A stretch of DNA of 49,320 nt from Candidatus Hydrogenedentota bacterium (GCA_903893795.1 CAITNO010000127.1:1-49320); one strand, 5' to 3'. Shown: positions 24,911 through 33,719, counted from the first letter of the stretch. Notes: generated by a model not told the origin, from the sequence alone. Translations and numbers: made by a program.

Positions 24911-26442
24911 GGGGCCACCACCTTGATGTAGTCTCTGTAGACGGGCGAATAGTTCTGCGCGGCATCCATGTACTGCACCCGCACGGTGTGATAGCCCAGC
25001 CCGTCCGGCAGCGTGTGGGCATGGGTGAAGGGATGGATGGCCTCCGCAGGCTCCCAGAGCGTCCAGTTGGAGCCGTTGTCACTGAAACGCATGCGTGTCG
25101 CGCTCGCATCCGTCCAGTCCAGGTTCAATGTTACGGCGTGGCTCTTGGTGGTCAGGTCGCCGTTGTTGACAAGAATGCTTCCCGTAGGTGCCACGGTGTC
25201 GAGGTAGATGTAATCACTAAAGACGCCGGAACGGTTTTGCAATTTGTCCAAGAACTGCACCCGCACCGTCTTGTGACCATCCGCGCCGGGCAGCGTCCAT
25301 GCCTTGGTCGCCACCACATCCTCCCAGGCGGACCAGGTGGCCCCGTCATTACTGAAGCGCATCCTCACCACGCCGCCGTCCCCGCCGCCCCAGAACAGCG
25401 CCAGCGTTACGTCGGCCGACTTCGTGGCGGAACGGTTGGCGTTGATGGATATGGTGCCTATGATGGCGCCCAATGGAACTGGCCATGACATTGCCGTCTG
25501 ATCATACGAACCGGTGAGCACCTTGGTCTCATCCGGCGAAAACGCCACCGACGTCACGGTGTTTCCGTGGCCGGTGAAGCTGCGGATTTCAGCGCCGGTC
25601 GACGCGTTCCACAGTTTCGCCGTGGCGTCCCACGAACCGGTGAGCACCATGGTCCCGTCCGGCGAAAACGCCACAGAATACACGGCGCCCCCGTGGCCGG
25701 TGAAGCTGCGGATTTCAGCGCCGGTCGACGCGTTCCACAGTTTCGCCTTCTTGTCATCCGAACCGGTGAGCACCTGGGACCCGTCCGGCGAAAACTTCGC
25801 CGACTCCACGAAGCCCGCGTGCCCGGTGAAGGTTCGGACAAGAGTTCCGGTCACCGTGTCCCACAGTTTCGCTGTGTTGTCCATAGACCCGGTGAGTGCC
25901 TGAGTCCCGTCCGGCGAAAATGCCACGGACATCACGTAGCCCGCGTGCCCGGTAAAGGTTCGGATTTCATCGCCGGTAGCCGCGTTCCACAGCTTTGCCG
26001 TCCAGTCGTCCGACCCGGTAATCACCTGGGTCCCGTCCGGCGAAAACGCCACGGATCTCACCGAGTTTGAGTGCCCGGTGAAGGTGCGAATTTCCGCGCC
26101 GGTAGCCGCATCCCACAGTTTCGCCGTGTTATCCACAGATCCGGTGAGCGCCATGGTCCCGTCCGGCGAAAACGCCACAGAATAGACGGCACCCCCGTGG
26201 CCGCTGAAGCTGCGGATTTCAGCGCCTGTCGACGCGTCCCACAGTTTCGCCTTCTTGTCATCCGCCCCGGTGAGCACCTGGGTCCCGTCCGGCGAATACG
26301 CCACGGACTCTACAAAGTTCGTGGAGACCGTAAAAGTGCGGAGCGGCGTGGAGATGGTGTCGCCCCAAGACGCCGTGGCGGTGAGCAGCATGAACGCGCC
26401 CGCCAGTACAATGGCCATGACCCTAAAGCATTTCTGTGACAT
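24907..26442 (-). CDS. Secreted WD40 seven-bladed propeller with two C-terminal beta repeats
   Basis: 511 residues; the ATG at 26442 has AAGGAG upstream and opens a signal peptide (VMAIVLAGAFMLLTATASWGD). Seven WD repeats (about residues 30-325) have near-identical cores such as VAFSPDGT.VLTGS.D.TAKLW and GAEIRSFTGHG, enough for one propeller. The rest holds two copies of an Ig-like/fibronectin-like unit, with MRFSNDGATWSAWED and MRFSDNGSNWTLWEP, each ending in a VRVQ(F/Y) strand. Blades 1-2 and 5-6 are especially alike at the DNA level, showing a recent internal duplication. Overlap with the MscS gene suggests a periplasmic role beside the channel, which is inference. Confidence 0.88.
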   Translation of the reverse strand: MSQKCFRVMAIVLAGAFMLLTATASWGDTISTPLRTFTVSTNFVESVAYSPDGTQVLTGADDKKAKLWDASTGAEIRSFSGHGGAVYSVAFSPDGTMALTGSVDNTAKLWDAATGAEIRTFTGHSNSVRSVAFSPDGTQVITGSDDWTAKLWNAATGDEIRTFTGHAGYVMSVAFSPDGTQALTGSMDNTAKLWDTVTGTLVRTFTGHAGFVESAKFSPDGSQVLTGSDDKKAKLWNASTGAEIRSFTGHGGAVYSVAFSPDGTMVLTGSWDATAKLWNASTGAEIRSFTGHGNTVTSVAFSPDETKVLTGSYDQTAMSWPVPLGAIIGTISINANRSATKSADVTLALFWGGGDGGVVRMRFSNDGATWSAWEDVVATKAWTLPGADGHKTVRVQFLDKLQNRSGVFSDYIYLDTVAPTGSILVNNGDLTTKSHAVTLNLDWTDASATRMRFSDNGSNWTLWEPAEAIHPFTHAHTLPDGLGYHTVRVQYMDAAQNYSPVYRDYIKVVAP

Positions 26443-26531
26443 GATTGTCCAAGCTCCTTTTGTGTTTTGTTCGCACTTCACTTGCTCTTTTTTGGGCGTT
26501 GCTTCCGGCCCAGCCAGAAACACCATGCTTG

Positions 26532-26789
26532 TCATGTGCACTCCACGTGTTCTACTTCCTTCCCGACTGCGCGGACATCAAGTTGGTCTTTCAAATATTC
26601 CTTCCGAAGCGCGGTCAACAGCCTCTTCTTGATGTCATGCCCTCCGTTCGCGCTGTCGCGCAGTTGCCAGGCTTCTGTGATGACATGCCGCGCCATATTC
26701 TGCGCCCGGTCCGGATTGCGCGTCAGCGCGAGTGCCGCCGAATAGCACCTCTTTGTATGCGACAGTAATGCCTGCTCGAACGCATCCAT
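26532..26789 (-). CDS. Short sigma-70 region-2-like protein
   Basis: 85 residues. The stretch LLSHTKRCYSAALALTRNPDRAQNM followed by HVITEAWQLRD and IKKRLLTALRKEYL lines up with region 2 of ECF sigma factors (ALALTRNPDDAEDLVQE ... RAWR ... LL..LRN in the usual form). The acidic DLVQE core is replaced by NMARH, and region 4 is absent; I found no region-4 frame downstream. It is either a real mini-protein (a sigma-like regulator or anti-partner) or the relic of an ECF gene. It sits between the repeat-protein gene (72 bp) and the WD40 gene (89 bp) on the same strand. No strong ribosome site is visible before the ATG at 26789. Confidence 0.55.
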   Translation of the reverse strand: MDAFEQALLSHTKRCYSAALALTRNPDRAQNMARHVITEAWQLRDSANGGHDIKKRLLTALRKEYLKDQLDVRAVGKEVEHVECT

Positions 26790-26861
26790 CTGTCAGGCCC
26801 GCATTCTCATATGTCCTCACTTGTGGCTATCGCTTGCCAAGGTTGCCGACTTGGAGTCCCC

Positions 26862-28151
26862 TTAATACTTTGACGCCCGCTTGTTCCAGCCGTCGTCAAA
26901 GCCCGCCCTGTAGTACGGTTCAAAACGGACGTCGTTGGGGTCCGACTGCCAGTGCCGCCCGTAGTCGTTGCTCTGGTTGCTTGCGCGGTCTTCCCTGCCG
27001 ACCATGTACCCCTCCTTGTAATAATCCTTCATGTCCGCCTCACTCACTTTGCCGTTGGAACCGCCGGGTGCCCTGGCCGCGTAGTAGCCATCCGTATAGC
27101 CACTCTTGAAGAAGGGCTCGAAGCGGGTGTCATAGTCACCGGCGTACCGTGTGTGGTCGCTGGATCTCCCGGCCTTCTTGTCGGCCGCCCCCTTCTTCTT
27201 GCCGTCATCGTAGTAGCCCTGCTGGTTGCCGTCCATGCCGCTGCTGGGGGGGGCGCTCCCCGTCTGGGCCGCGGCATATCCGTCCAGATAGCCGCTCTTG
27301 AAGAACGGCTCGGAGTCGCGGTCGTAGTCGCTCGCGTACCGTGCATAGTCACGGTTCTTTCCGGCTTTTTTGTCGGCCTCCCCCCTGTTCTTGCCATCGT
27401 TGTAATAGGCCATTCCCGCGTCGTTGGAACCACTGTCCACCTTGGCCACGTAGAATCCGTCCGCATACCCGCTCTTGAAGAACGGTTCAAAACGGCTGTC
27501 ATAGTCGCCTGCGTAGCGCGTGTAGTCACGGGGCTTGCCGGCCTTCTTGTCGGCCATCCCCTTCATCTTGCCGTCATCATAATAGCCCTGCTGGTTGCCG
27601 TCCATTCCGTTGCTGTTGGCACCGTTGCCCGCACCGGCCGCGCCATAGCCGTCGGCATAGCCCTTTTTGAAATAGGGCTCGAAGCGGCTGTCGTAGTCAT
27701 TGGGATACCGTGTGTGGTCAAGGGTCTTGCCCGTCTTCCTGTCGAACTCCCCCCTGTTCTTGCCGTCGTCGTAATAGCCCTGCTGGTTGGCGTCCATGGC
27801 GCCGCCGCCGGCGTTGCTTCCGGCGTTGGACACACCATAGCCGTCCGCATAGCCCTTTTTGAAGAACTCCTCAAAGCGACTGTCATAGTCCTTCTTGTGG
27901 CAGGCATAGTTGGAGGGAACGCCGTTCTTTTTGTCGGTCTTCCCCTGCTGTTTGCCCAAGTTGTAATAGCCCTGCTGGCCCATGGCCGCGCCCAACGCCT
28001 GACCCATCTTCTTGAACGGGTCGTCAGCACGGCCGGAAGACGTGGACAGGAGCACGCATGCCGCCACCATGAGTCCGGCCAAACCTGCGTGCACCACGCC
28101 AATCGCCGCCCCTCTCCCTGCGTTTCCACATCGCATCCGCTTCGTTTTCAT
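26862..28151 (-). CDS. Secreted protein of six YYDDGK/FEPFFK tandem repeats, family not recognised
   Basis: 429 residues. The ATG at 28151 has AAAGGA at workable spacing, while the ATG at 28160 is too close to it. A signal peptide (LAGLMVAACVLLSTSSGRAD) is followed by six repeats of about 55-65 residues with the consensus YYDDGK..G..DKKAGK, DY.RY..DYDSRFEPFFK, GYADGY, then a Gly/Ser/Asn-rich spacer often ending GMDGNQQG. The last repeat is the most diverged. The repeats are rich in Tyr, Asp and Lys, and the Y..GY.DG spacing suggests short helices. I do not recognise the family. It leads a minus-strand run with the sigma-like, WD40 and MscS genes. Confidence 0.82.
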   Translation of the reverse strand: MKTKRMRCGNAGRGAAIGVVHAGLAGLMVAACVLLSTSSGRADDPFKKMGQALGAAMGQQGYYNLGKQQGKTDKKNGVPSNYACHKKDYDSRFEEFFKKGYADGYGVSNAGSNAGGGAMDANQQGYYDDGKNRGEFDRKTGKTLDHTRYPNDYDSRFEPYFKKGYADGYGAAGAGNGANSNGMDGNQQGYYDDGKMKGMADKKAGKPRDYTRYAGDYDSRFEPFFKSGYADGFYVAKVDSGSNDAGMAYYNDGKNRGEADKKAGKNRDYARYASDYDRDSEPFFKSGYLDGYAAAQTGSAPPSSGMDGNQQGYYDDGKKKGAADKKAGRSSDHTRYAGDYDTRFEPFFKSGYTDGYYAARAPGGSNGKVSEADMKDYYKEGYMVGREDRASNQSNDYGRHWQSDPNDVRFEPYYRAGFDDGWNKRASKY

Positions 28152-28577
28152 GGGGCGCATTCCTTTCCATAGGTTGTCCCATTTGGTAATGCGGGAATCA
28201 TGCAGACCACTGACCAGGACCGCCCCAGTCCTCTTTGCATGGGGGATGCCGGCTTTGCTGACCTTTTGCCGCCGGCTCCATGCGATCACATTGTCGCCTG
28301 TCAACCGCCTTACGGCACTAAGGTTTTCCCTGATTACCCCCCTCGATTTTCCCGACTCGCGATGCTTTTGGAGAACCCAGCAACGGCGGCACAAACCCAA
28401 GCACTTCCTGGCGTGGTTTGAAAATGGTTCTGGGGGAATGGTCCAAGGTGGCACTGGAGGCCGTATGGATTGCCTGCGTTCATTGCGAACGAAGGGGAAC
28501 AATCCCATTTTTCCATGGCCTCATACGGGCAGGCAAGTGCTTTGCTTCGTTCACGATGACTGGCAGTAAGGTGTGCC
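28152..28577. other. Intergenic region with degenerate repeat
   Basis: 426 bp between the protease gene and the repeat-protein gene, both minus, so it should carry the latter's promoter. Around 28480-28555 there is a degenerate inverted repeat with GCGAACGAAGG on one side and GCTTCGTTCACGATGAC on the other, in the style of the ATTGC...CGCAATGAC repeats found between genes in many bacteria. No gene is evident. Confidence 0.4.
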
Positions 28578-31289
28578 CTACCGCGCGCGGCGGCGGGCCA
28601 GCGCCATCAGCACGACGAGACTCAGTCCGCCGAGGAAGAAATCGCCGATGCGTTTCTGCAAACCGGCCAGGGTAAAATAAGACTTGTTGCAGGTGCAGCC
28701 GCCGGTGCTGATGTTCAGATAACTCGCCAGTTCGCTCTGCGAAATCTTGCCATCACCGTTGTAGTCTATGGCCATGAACTCCGCGACCGTAAGTTCATGC
28801 TGGGCGGCCTGCGCCTCGGCAATGCTCAGCACCCCGTCCTGATTGGTGTCGGCGGCGGCAAACGCGTCGTACAGCGCCTGTGCCACCTGCGCGGCCTCGC
28901 CTTCGCCCTCTCCCTCACCCTCGCCTTCGCCCTCCACCGTTTCGCCCTCCGGTGCGGCGGTGCAGCGCCCGTTGGCGACCACCAGCGACACGATGGAACC
29001 CTGGTCGGCCGAACTGCCGGCGGCGGGAACCTGGCTTGAAATCTGGCCCTTGGCAAAGATGTCGCTGCAGTGCTGGCCGGTCACCTGCGCGGTCAGTCCC
29101 GCCGCCTGCAGGGTGGTCACGGCGGAGGCCTGCGCAAGGCCCTCGACGCCCGGCACGGTTATCTGGGACGGCGATTCACCCTCGCCGGAAGGGGTGATGG
29201 CCACATTGTCGACAAAGAAATTGGTGGCCACCTGCGTGGTGCCGGTGCCGTCGGTGTGGCCCTCAAAGCGGAGCAGGTGGGCCGTGCCGTCGGCATAGCC
29301 GGAAACGGACACGCTCACCGGCGTGTAGGCGGCATAGGCGGCCGCGTCGGCCTGGGTGACCTGGAACAGTTGCGTGCCGTCCATCAGCACCCGAAGATAG
29401 CCCGGCACATGCGCGATGGGTATTTGCAGTTGAAAGCTGAGCACGGCGGAGGCCGCCACCGGAACGGTCACGCTTTGCTCGGCGTAATCGTCCTCGGCCG
29501 CGCCCTCGACACCGCCAAACCACGCCCACCATGTGCCGGCAAAGGGACCGTAGCTTTCTCCTGGTTTCAGGCAGTCCCCATTGCAAATGACGGAGCCGTA
29601 GGCGGTCGAGTCCTGTGTCCATACGGGGTTGGGGTTGCCCAGTTCAAAGCCGCCGTCAATGACAGGATCAGCGCCGATATTGGGCGTGAAGGCGTAGCAA
29701 CTTCCGCCGTTGTCGCTGACCGTGCTGTTGCCCACGGCATCGGCGGAGCTGATGGATGCCAAATAGGACGCATTGGGCGCCAGCCCGGTCAGCACGGTGC
29801 TGTGGTTGGTTCCGGAAGCCGTTGTTCCAATCGATGCGGCCGGGTCGTGGCAGGCCGTTGCCGAATAGGCAATCACGCCGCTCGCCGTTTCGTTGGTCTG
29901 AAACTGCACCGACACCGAGGTCGGGCTAATGGTGGTAAAGGTGAGGGCGCTGACCACAGGGGGCGCGCAGTCCGCCTGTGCCGTTACTGTAATGTCCTGC
30001 TGCGCGCCTGCGCCGGTGTTTTGGTCATGGTAGAGCACGGTAATGGTGGTTCCGTCAGCGATGCTGAGCGTTCCATTCTGTGCCGCGGCAGGGGCGGAGC
30101 CCAGGGGGATACTTCCCGTGAATTTGTGCGAATTGGCGGCGGTCTGGGTCAGGGTCACCGTTTCGGTGTCCCCCGCGCCCGAAGTTACGGTGACCTGCTG
30201 GGTGGTGCCCGCCGCGTTGGTGTCGGTCAACAGGATGCCCACCGTGCCGGTGCAGGAATAGACGCTGTGGTCCAGGGAGAGTGCGCCTTTTCCGTCAAGC
30301 TCGGGAACGAACTGGGCAAAGGTGGACGCCTTGCTCACCTCTTCGGCGGCGGTGGTGCTGTCGGGCATTACGCTGGACACGAAACAGCCGCCGTTGGCGT
30401 TGAAGTCGGTGTTGCCCCGCACCAGAATGCCTTCCACCACGCCCGTGGCGGCGTTGAACACGGGCGAGCCCGAATTGCCGGCGTAGGTGTCGAGGTTGGC
30501 CACAAAATAGCCGGTTGCCGTATTGTCGATGACATGGGTGGTGGCGCCGAAGGCGACCTTTTTGGGCAGGCCGGAAGGATAGCCGATCACGCCCACTGCC
30601 GTGGAGACGGGCACATCGCCCGTGCGGTGAATCGCCAGCGGCACGGCGCCGGGGGCGGTGACAACGCGGTCCAGTTGGATGATTGAATAGTCCAGCCCTG
30701 TGCTCTGGTTCAATTGGTGTCCCAGCAGCACGGTGCCCGTGTACACCTGGTCCGCGGTGACATCGATATTGGGCGTGGTGGCGTTGGTCATTTCAAAACC
30801 GAAAACAAAGCGCACGCTGGAATAATCGTTTGCGTTGAAGCAGTGCCCGGCGGTGGCCACAATGTCCGGCCCCACGAGGAAGCCGGTGCAAAACGCGGCG
30901 GTGGGCTGGTTGGCAAAAGGTTCACCGGCACAGGGGGGCAGGCCGTTGCTTCTGTAGGCACTGGTGACGATATGCCAGCCGCCGCCCGAGGCGGTCAGTT
31001 CAGAGGTGGACAGCAGTGCGCAGACCGACCCGGCCCAGGCCTTGATGGTGGGGTTGCTTTCCTGGTACACATCCATGCGGTCATCGGTGCCGTAGATGAC
31101 TTTTTCCCCGGCCTGGATGGGAGTCCAGGGCACACCGGAAATCACGGTGCGGCCGCTGTCATCCGGACCCAGGGGCACCAGCCCGGTCGTGCTCCTGCGC
31201 GTCTCGGGCGTGGCCGATGCCGCAGCGGCATGCAAAGCCGCAAGCACACAAAACGCCGCCAATCCAAAAGATCCAAACCGGGTGTTCAT
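28578..31289 (-). CDS. Secreted trypsin-like serine protease with beta modules, PASTA-like domain, EF-hands and Cys/TM tail
   Basis: 903 residues; the ATG at 31289 follows GGAAAGGGG and opens a signal peptide. The S1-type protease domain has a full triad: His149 in TAGHC, Asp200 in LDYSIIQLD, Ser273 in GNSGSP. It is followed by a fibronectin-III-like domain (PTSVSVQFQTNETASG...), a jelly-roll-like domain starting DGGFELGNPNPVWTQ, one PASTA-like domain (VPGVEGLAQASAV), an acidic EGEGEGEGE linker, and two EF-hand loops (DTNQDGVLSIAE, DYNGDGKISQSE). It ends in GGCTC, a hydrophobic helix and RRRAR. The ending matches the LRR protein's module and looks like a sorting signal for the cell envelope. 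Substrate unknown. Confidence 0.9.
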   Translation of the reverse strand: MNTRFGSFGLAAFCVLAALHAAAASATPETRRSTTGLVPLGPDDSGRTVISGVPWTPIQAGEKVIYGTDDRMDVYQESNPTIKAWAGSVCALLSTSELTASGGGWHIVTSAYRSNGLPPCAGEPFANQPTAAFCTGFLVGPDIVATAGHCFNANDYSSVRFVFGFEMTNATTPNIDVTADQVYTGTVLLGHQLNQSTGLDYSIIQLDRVVTAPGAVPLAIHRTGDVPVSTAVGVIGYPSGLPKKVAFGATTHVIDNTATGYFVANLDTYAGNSGSPVFNAATGVVEGILVRGNTDFNANGGCFVSSVMPDSTTAAEEVSKASTFAQFVPELDGKGALSLDHSVYSCTGTVGILLTDTNAAGTTQQVTVTSGAGDTETVTLTQTAANSHKFTGSIPLGSAPAAAQNGTLSIADGTTITVLYHDQNTGAGAQQDITVTAQADCAPPVVSALTFTTISPTSVSVQFQTNETASGVIAYSATACHDPAASIGTTASGTNHSTVLTGLAPNASYLASISSADAVGNSTVSDNGGSCYAFTPNIGADPVIDGGFELGNPNPVWTQDSTAYGSVICNGDCLKPGESYGPFAGTWWAWFGGVEGAAEDDYAEQSVTVPVAASAVLSFQLQIPIAHVPGYLRVLMDGTQLFQVTQADAAAYAAYTPVSVSVSGYADGTAHLLRFEGHTDGTGTTQVATNFFVDNVAITPSGEGESPSQITVPGVEGLAQASAVTTLQAAGLTAQVTGQHCSDIFAKGQISSQVPAAGSSADQGSIVSLVVANGRCTAAPEGETVEGEGEGEGEGEGEAAQVAQALYDAFAAADTNQDGVLSIAEAQAAQHELTVAEFMAIDYNGDGKISQSELASYLNISTGGCTCNKSYFTLAGLQKRIGDFFLGGLSLVVLMALARRRAR

Positions 31290-31459
31290 GCCACCCCTTT
31301 CCTGTTTGCTGCGGGATGAATCCACCGGGCCTTTCGGCAACCCGACCGCCGACAGCCCTTGAAGAAGGCCTCGTGCTATTCTATCACGGCCCACCGAAAA
31401 TGTGACTCCCGGAGCGCCTCATTTGCGCTAAGTGCTTGTCCCGCAAGGACGAAGACAAT

Positions 31460-32944
31460 CTAACTGTTCTTTAGAAGACGCTTCATGGCCGGATAAAGTT
31501 GACGGTATTGCCCGTGCATTTCACGATAGTGCCCGTGACGGACGCTGTCTGGCTCGAAGACGCGGTCTTGGGCAACGAAGCAGGCCACACCTTCCGCAGG
31601 ACTGTTAAATGCGCCGGTGGCGCAACCGGCGAGGATGGTCGCGCCGAGCGCGCCGCATTCGGTAATCTTGGGGCGCACAAAGGGCACACCGTAGATATCG
31701 GCCTTGATCTGGAGCCATGCGGCGGACTTTGCGCCGCCACCGGTGGCGACGAATTGGGACATGTCGATGCCCAGCCCGCGCAGGGCGTCAAGGCTTTCGA
31801 CGAAGTAGAACGCCGCGCCCTCGATGATGGCCTTGAGAATCTCGCCGCGTGCCGTGCTGGTGCGCAGGCCCGCGATGACGCCGGCCGAATCGGTGATGAA
31901 GTCGGGCGCGCCGGTTGCCTCGAAATGGGGCAGCACGAGCAGCCGCGTCGGCGCGGCGGGCATTTCACCCATCAACGCGCCGTACACGTCGTCGCCCTGC
32001 AGGTCGGCGGCAAAGGTGTTGCGGAACCAGTTCACCAGCGAGCCGCTTTGGTTGTAGAGGAACGACAGGTACAGGCCGGGCACGACATGATGCTCCACAT
32101 TGAGCCCCAGCGGAAGCATTGTCGCGGCGCTGGGAATGCCGTCGTAGACCGGCGTGATGCACTCGACCGTGCCCATGCCGCAGACCGCCTTGCCGCCACT
32201 GCAAATGCCCGCGCCCAGCGCGCCGCAGCACTGGTCGTGCGCACCCACAACAATCTTCACCCCGGCGGGCAGGCCCAGTTCGGCGGCCACATCGGCGCGC
32301 ACTTCCCCCGCCACCGTGCCGCTCGGCACGGGCCGCGGCAGGCGTTCCGCGTCGATGCCCGACCAGGCCAGCAGCGGCGCCGACCAGGCTTCCTTGCGGA
32401 TGTCGAAAAGTAGCGTGCGGTTGGCCAGCGCATAACTCGTGACGGGTTCGGCGCCGAGCATGACCGACACCAAATCGCCCCACAGCAGGAATTTTGAGGC
32501 GCTGTTGAAAAGCGCGGGATCATTGTCGCGCAGCCAGAGCAGTTTGGGCAGCGAATAGTTCGGGCCGGGAATGTTGGGGTTGATCGCGTAAAAGGCTTCG
32601 CGGCCGAAATGGGCCTCCAGCCGCTGCGCGTGTTCCGCGCCGCGAATATCCACCTGCAAAATACTGTTGGCCAGCACCTGCCCGTCGCGGTCCACCGGCG
32701 TCATGGCTTCGCCCATGGAACTGATACACAGCCCCGCGATGGGATCATGCGCCGTCTGCGCCGCCACCTCGGCGATGACCTCCCTCACCCGCGCCAGCAC
32801 CAAACGGCTGTCCAGTTCGGCCCAGCCGGGCCGCGGATGCACTGTCGGATACTCGCGGTGCGCCGAAGCAATGCAGCCGCCCTCAACGCTGTATGCGGCG
32901 GCCTTGCAGCCGCTCGTGCCCACATCAATGCCAAGAAGACTCAT
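31460..32944 (-). CDS. FGGY-family carbohydrate kinase (xylulokinase-like)
   Basis: Phosphorylates a sugar or polyol with ATP; 494 residues, the usual length. The N-terminal ATPase loop LLGIDVGTSGCKAAAY, the hinge and the second-domain phosphate loop ATGGGAKSAAWLQIKADIYG are present, and VVGAHDQCCGALGAG carries the catalytic Asp. The match is nearest to xylulokinase-type members, but the substrate of FGGY kinases cannot be fixed from motifs. I start at the ATG at 32944, where the conserved N-terminus begins. The longer upstream frame encodes Cys- and Pro-rich sequence without family likeness. No strong ribosome site is visible. Confidence 0.92.
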   Translation of the reverse strand: MSLLGIDVGTSGCKAAAYSVEGGCIASAHREYPTVHPRPGWAELDSRLVLARVREVIAEVAAQTAHDPIAGLCISSMGEAMTPVDRDGQVLANSILQVDIRGAEHAQRLEAHFGREAFYAINPNIPGPNYSLPKLLWLRDNDPALFNSASKFLLWGDLVSVMLGAEPVTSYALANRTLLFDIRKEAWSAPLLAWSGIDAERLPRPVPSGTVAGEVRADVAAELGLPAGVKIVVGAHDQCCGALGAGICSGGKAVCGMGTVECITPVYDGIPSAATMLPLGLNVEHHVVPGLYLSFLYNQSGSLVNWFRNTFAADLQGDDVYGALMGEMPAAPTRLLVLPHFEATGAPDFITDSAGVIAGLRTSTARGEILKAIIEGAAFYFVESLDALRGLGIDMSQFVATGGGAKSAAWLQIKADIYGVPFVRPKITECGALGATILAGCATGAFNSPAEGVACFVAQDRVFEPDSVRHGHYREMHGQYRQLYPAMKRLLKNS

Positions 32945-33082
32945 GACGTGATGACCCCGTGTGTGAAGTTGCAGGTAGCATACGCGGAAATACCAATTGA
33001 CACAATATGAAACTCGGGAAGTTGAACCAAGGCGGCACGAAGGACACGAAGGGGAGCATGGCCCGCAGGGAACAGCGTTAAC

Positions 33083-33388
33083 ATGGACAGTCATGATGAA
33101 CAAGATTTTTTTAGAAGTGCCTGTGATGATTGGCGGTCTGCTGACGCAGACGCGGCGGTGTTCCTGAAATTCACGCAGGTTGCCACCCCGGTTCTCACCG
33201 AGTCAGACCGGGTTGCGATCGGAAAGACGGCTCGGGGAATCATAAAACGAATCGCAGATTCAGCAATTCCCATGCGTGTTGATGAGATCTTTCCCGCAGA
33301 GAGTCTCGCATATTTGCATGGCCCCGCCCGCCCAACATCTGCAATTCTGCAACACACGAGTCCCTCTCGCGGTCAGGCCGCGGCCTGA
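33083..33388 (+). CDS. Doubtful hypothetical protein
   Basis: 101-codon frame with start ATG and no clear ribosome site. The middle (SDRVAIGKTARGIIKRIADSAIP) could be a helix, but I recognise no family and the C-terminal end is formed by a palindrome. It may be a gene relic or chance. I include it because the gap is long. Confidence 0.25.
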   Translation: MDSHDEQDFFRSACDDWRSADADAAVFLKFTQVATPVLTESDRVAIGKTARGIIKRIADSAIPMRVDEIFPAESLAYLHGPARPTSAILQHTSPSRGQAAA

Positions 33389-33392
33389 CCGC
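33369..33392. repeat. Perfect 24-bp palindrome
   Basis: The half-site GCGGTCAGGCCG is followed directly by its reverse complement, with no loop. No T-run follows, so it is a poor terminator; operator or recombination site are possibilities. Confidence 0.7.
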
Positions 33393-33719
33393 ATGCCGCA
33401 GGAGCAGCCCTGACGGCATTTTGGGACCGTAGATGCCCGCCAAGGAATTATGGCACTGAACTTGCCACATCAATCCTTGGAAAACTGGAACTTGCAAAAG
33501 GATGAAGATGCGAGTTCAAGACACATATGTTCATCAAAGTCTCCACCGTATACGTCGCCATGGGCATCGTGGGCATCGTGGCGCCGATTTTTCTGCGCGC
33601 AAATACGCGATGGATGAATCAACGAAACGCCGATGACGGGCAATCAGGGTTCTGCGATTGTGGTGGAACGAGTACATCACGATGGAAATCAAAGAGATAA
33701 CATACAGAAGGAAATGCAC

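Larger units (their letters stand above)
32945..33719. other. Long intergenic region, one doubtful small ORF, one perfect palindrome
   Basis: 775 bp between the divergent FGGY kinase and PASTA-array genes, so both promoters should be here. It contains a short direct repeat (ACGAAGGACACGAAGG near 33037), a doubtful open frame at 33083-33388 and a 24-bp perfect palindrome at 33369-33392. I see no recognisable gene in 33400-33719. Confidence 0.45.

Noticed and set aside
27000..27960. Possible CRISPR array, because of regularly spaced DNA repeats
   Set aside because: The units are about 180-190 bp and translate in one frame into conserved protein repeats; there are no short direct repeats with unique spacers.
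26952..28172. Plus-strand frame opposite the tandem-repeat protein
   Set aside because: It also looks repetitive, but only because it mirrors the repeats. The minus frame has the ribosome site and signal peptide.
29070..30686. Plus-strand frame of 538 codons opposite the serine protease
   Set aside because: Gly/Arg/Val-rich antisense translation; the protease on the other strand has a full catalytic triad.
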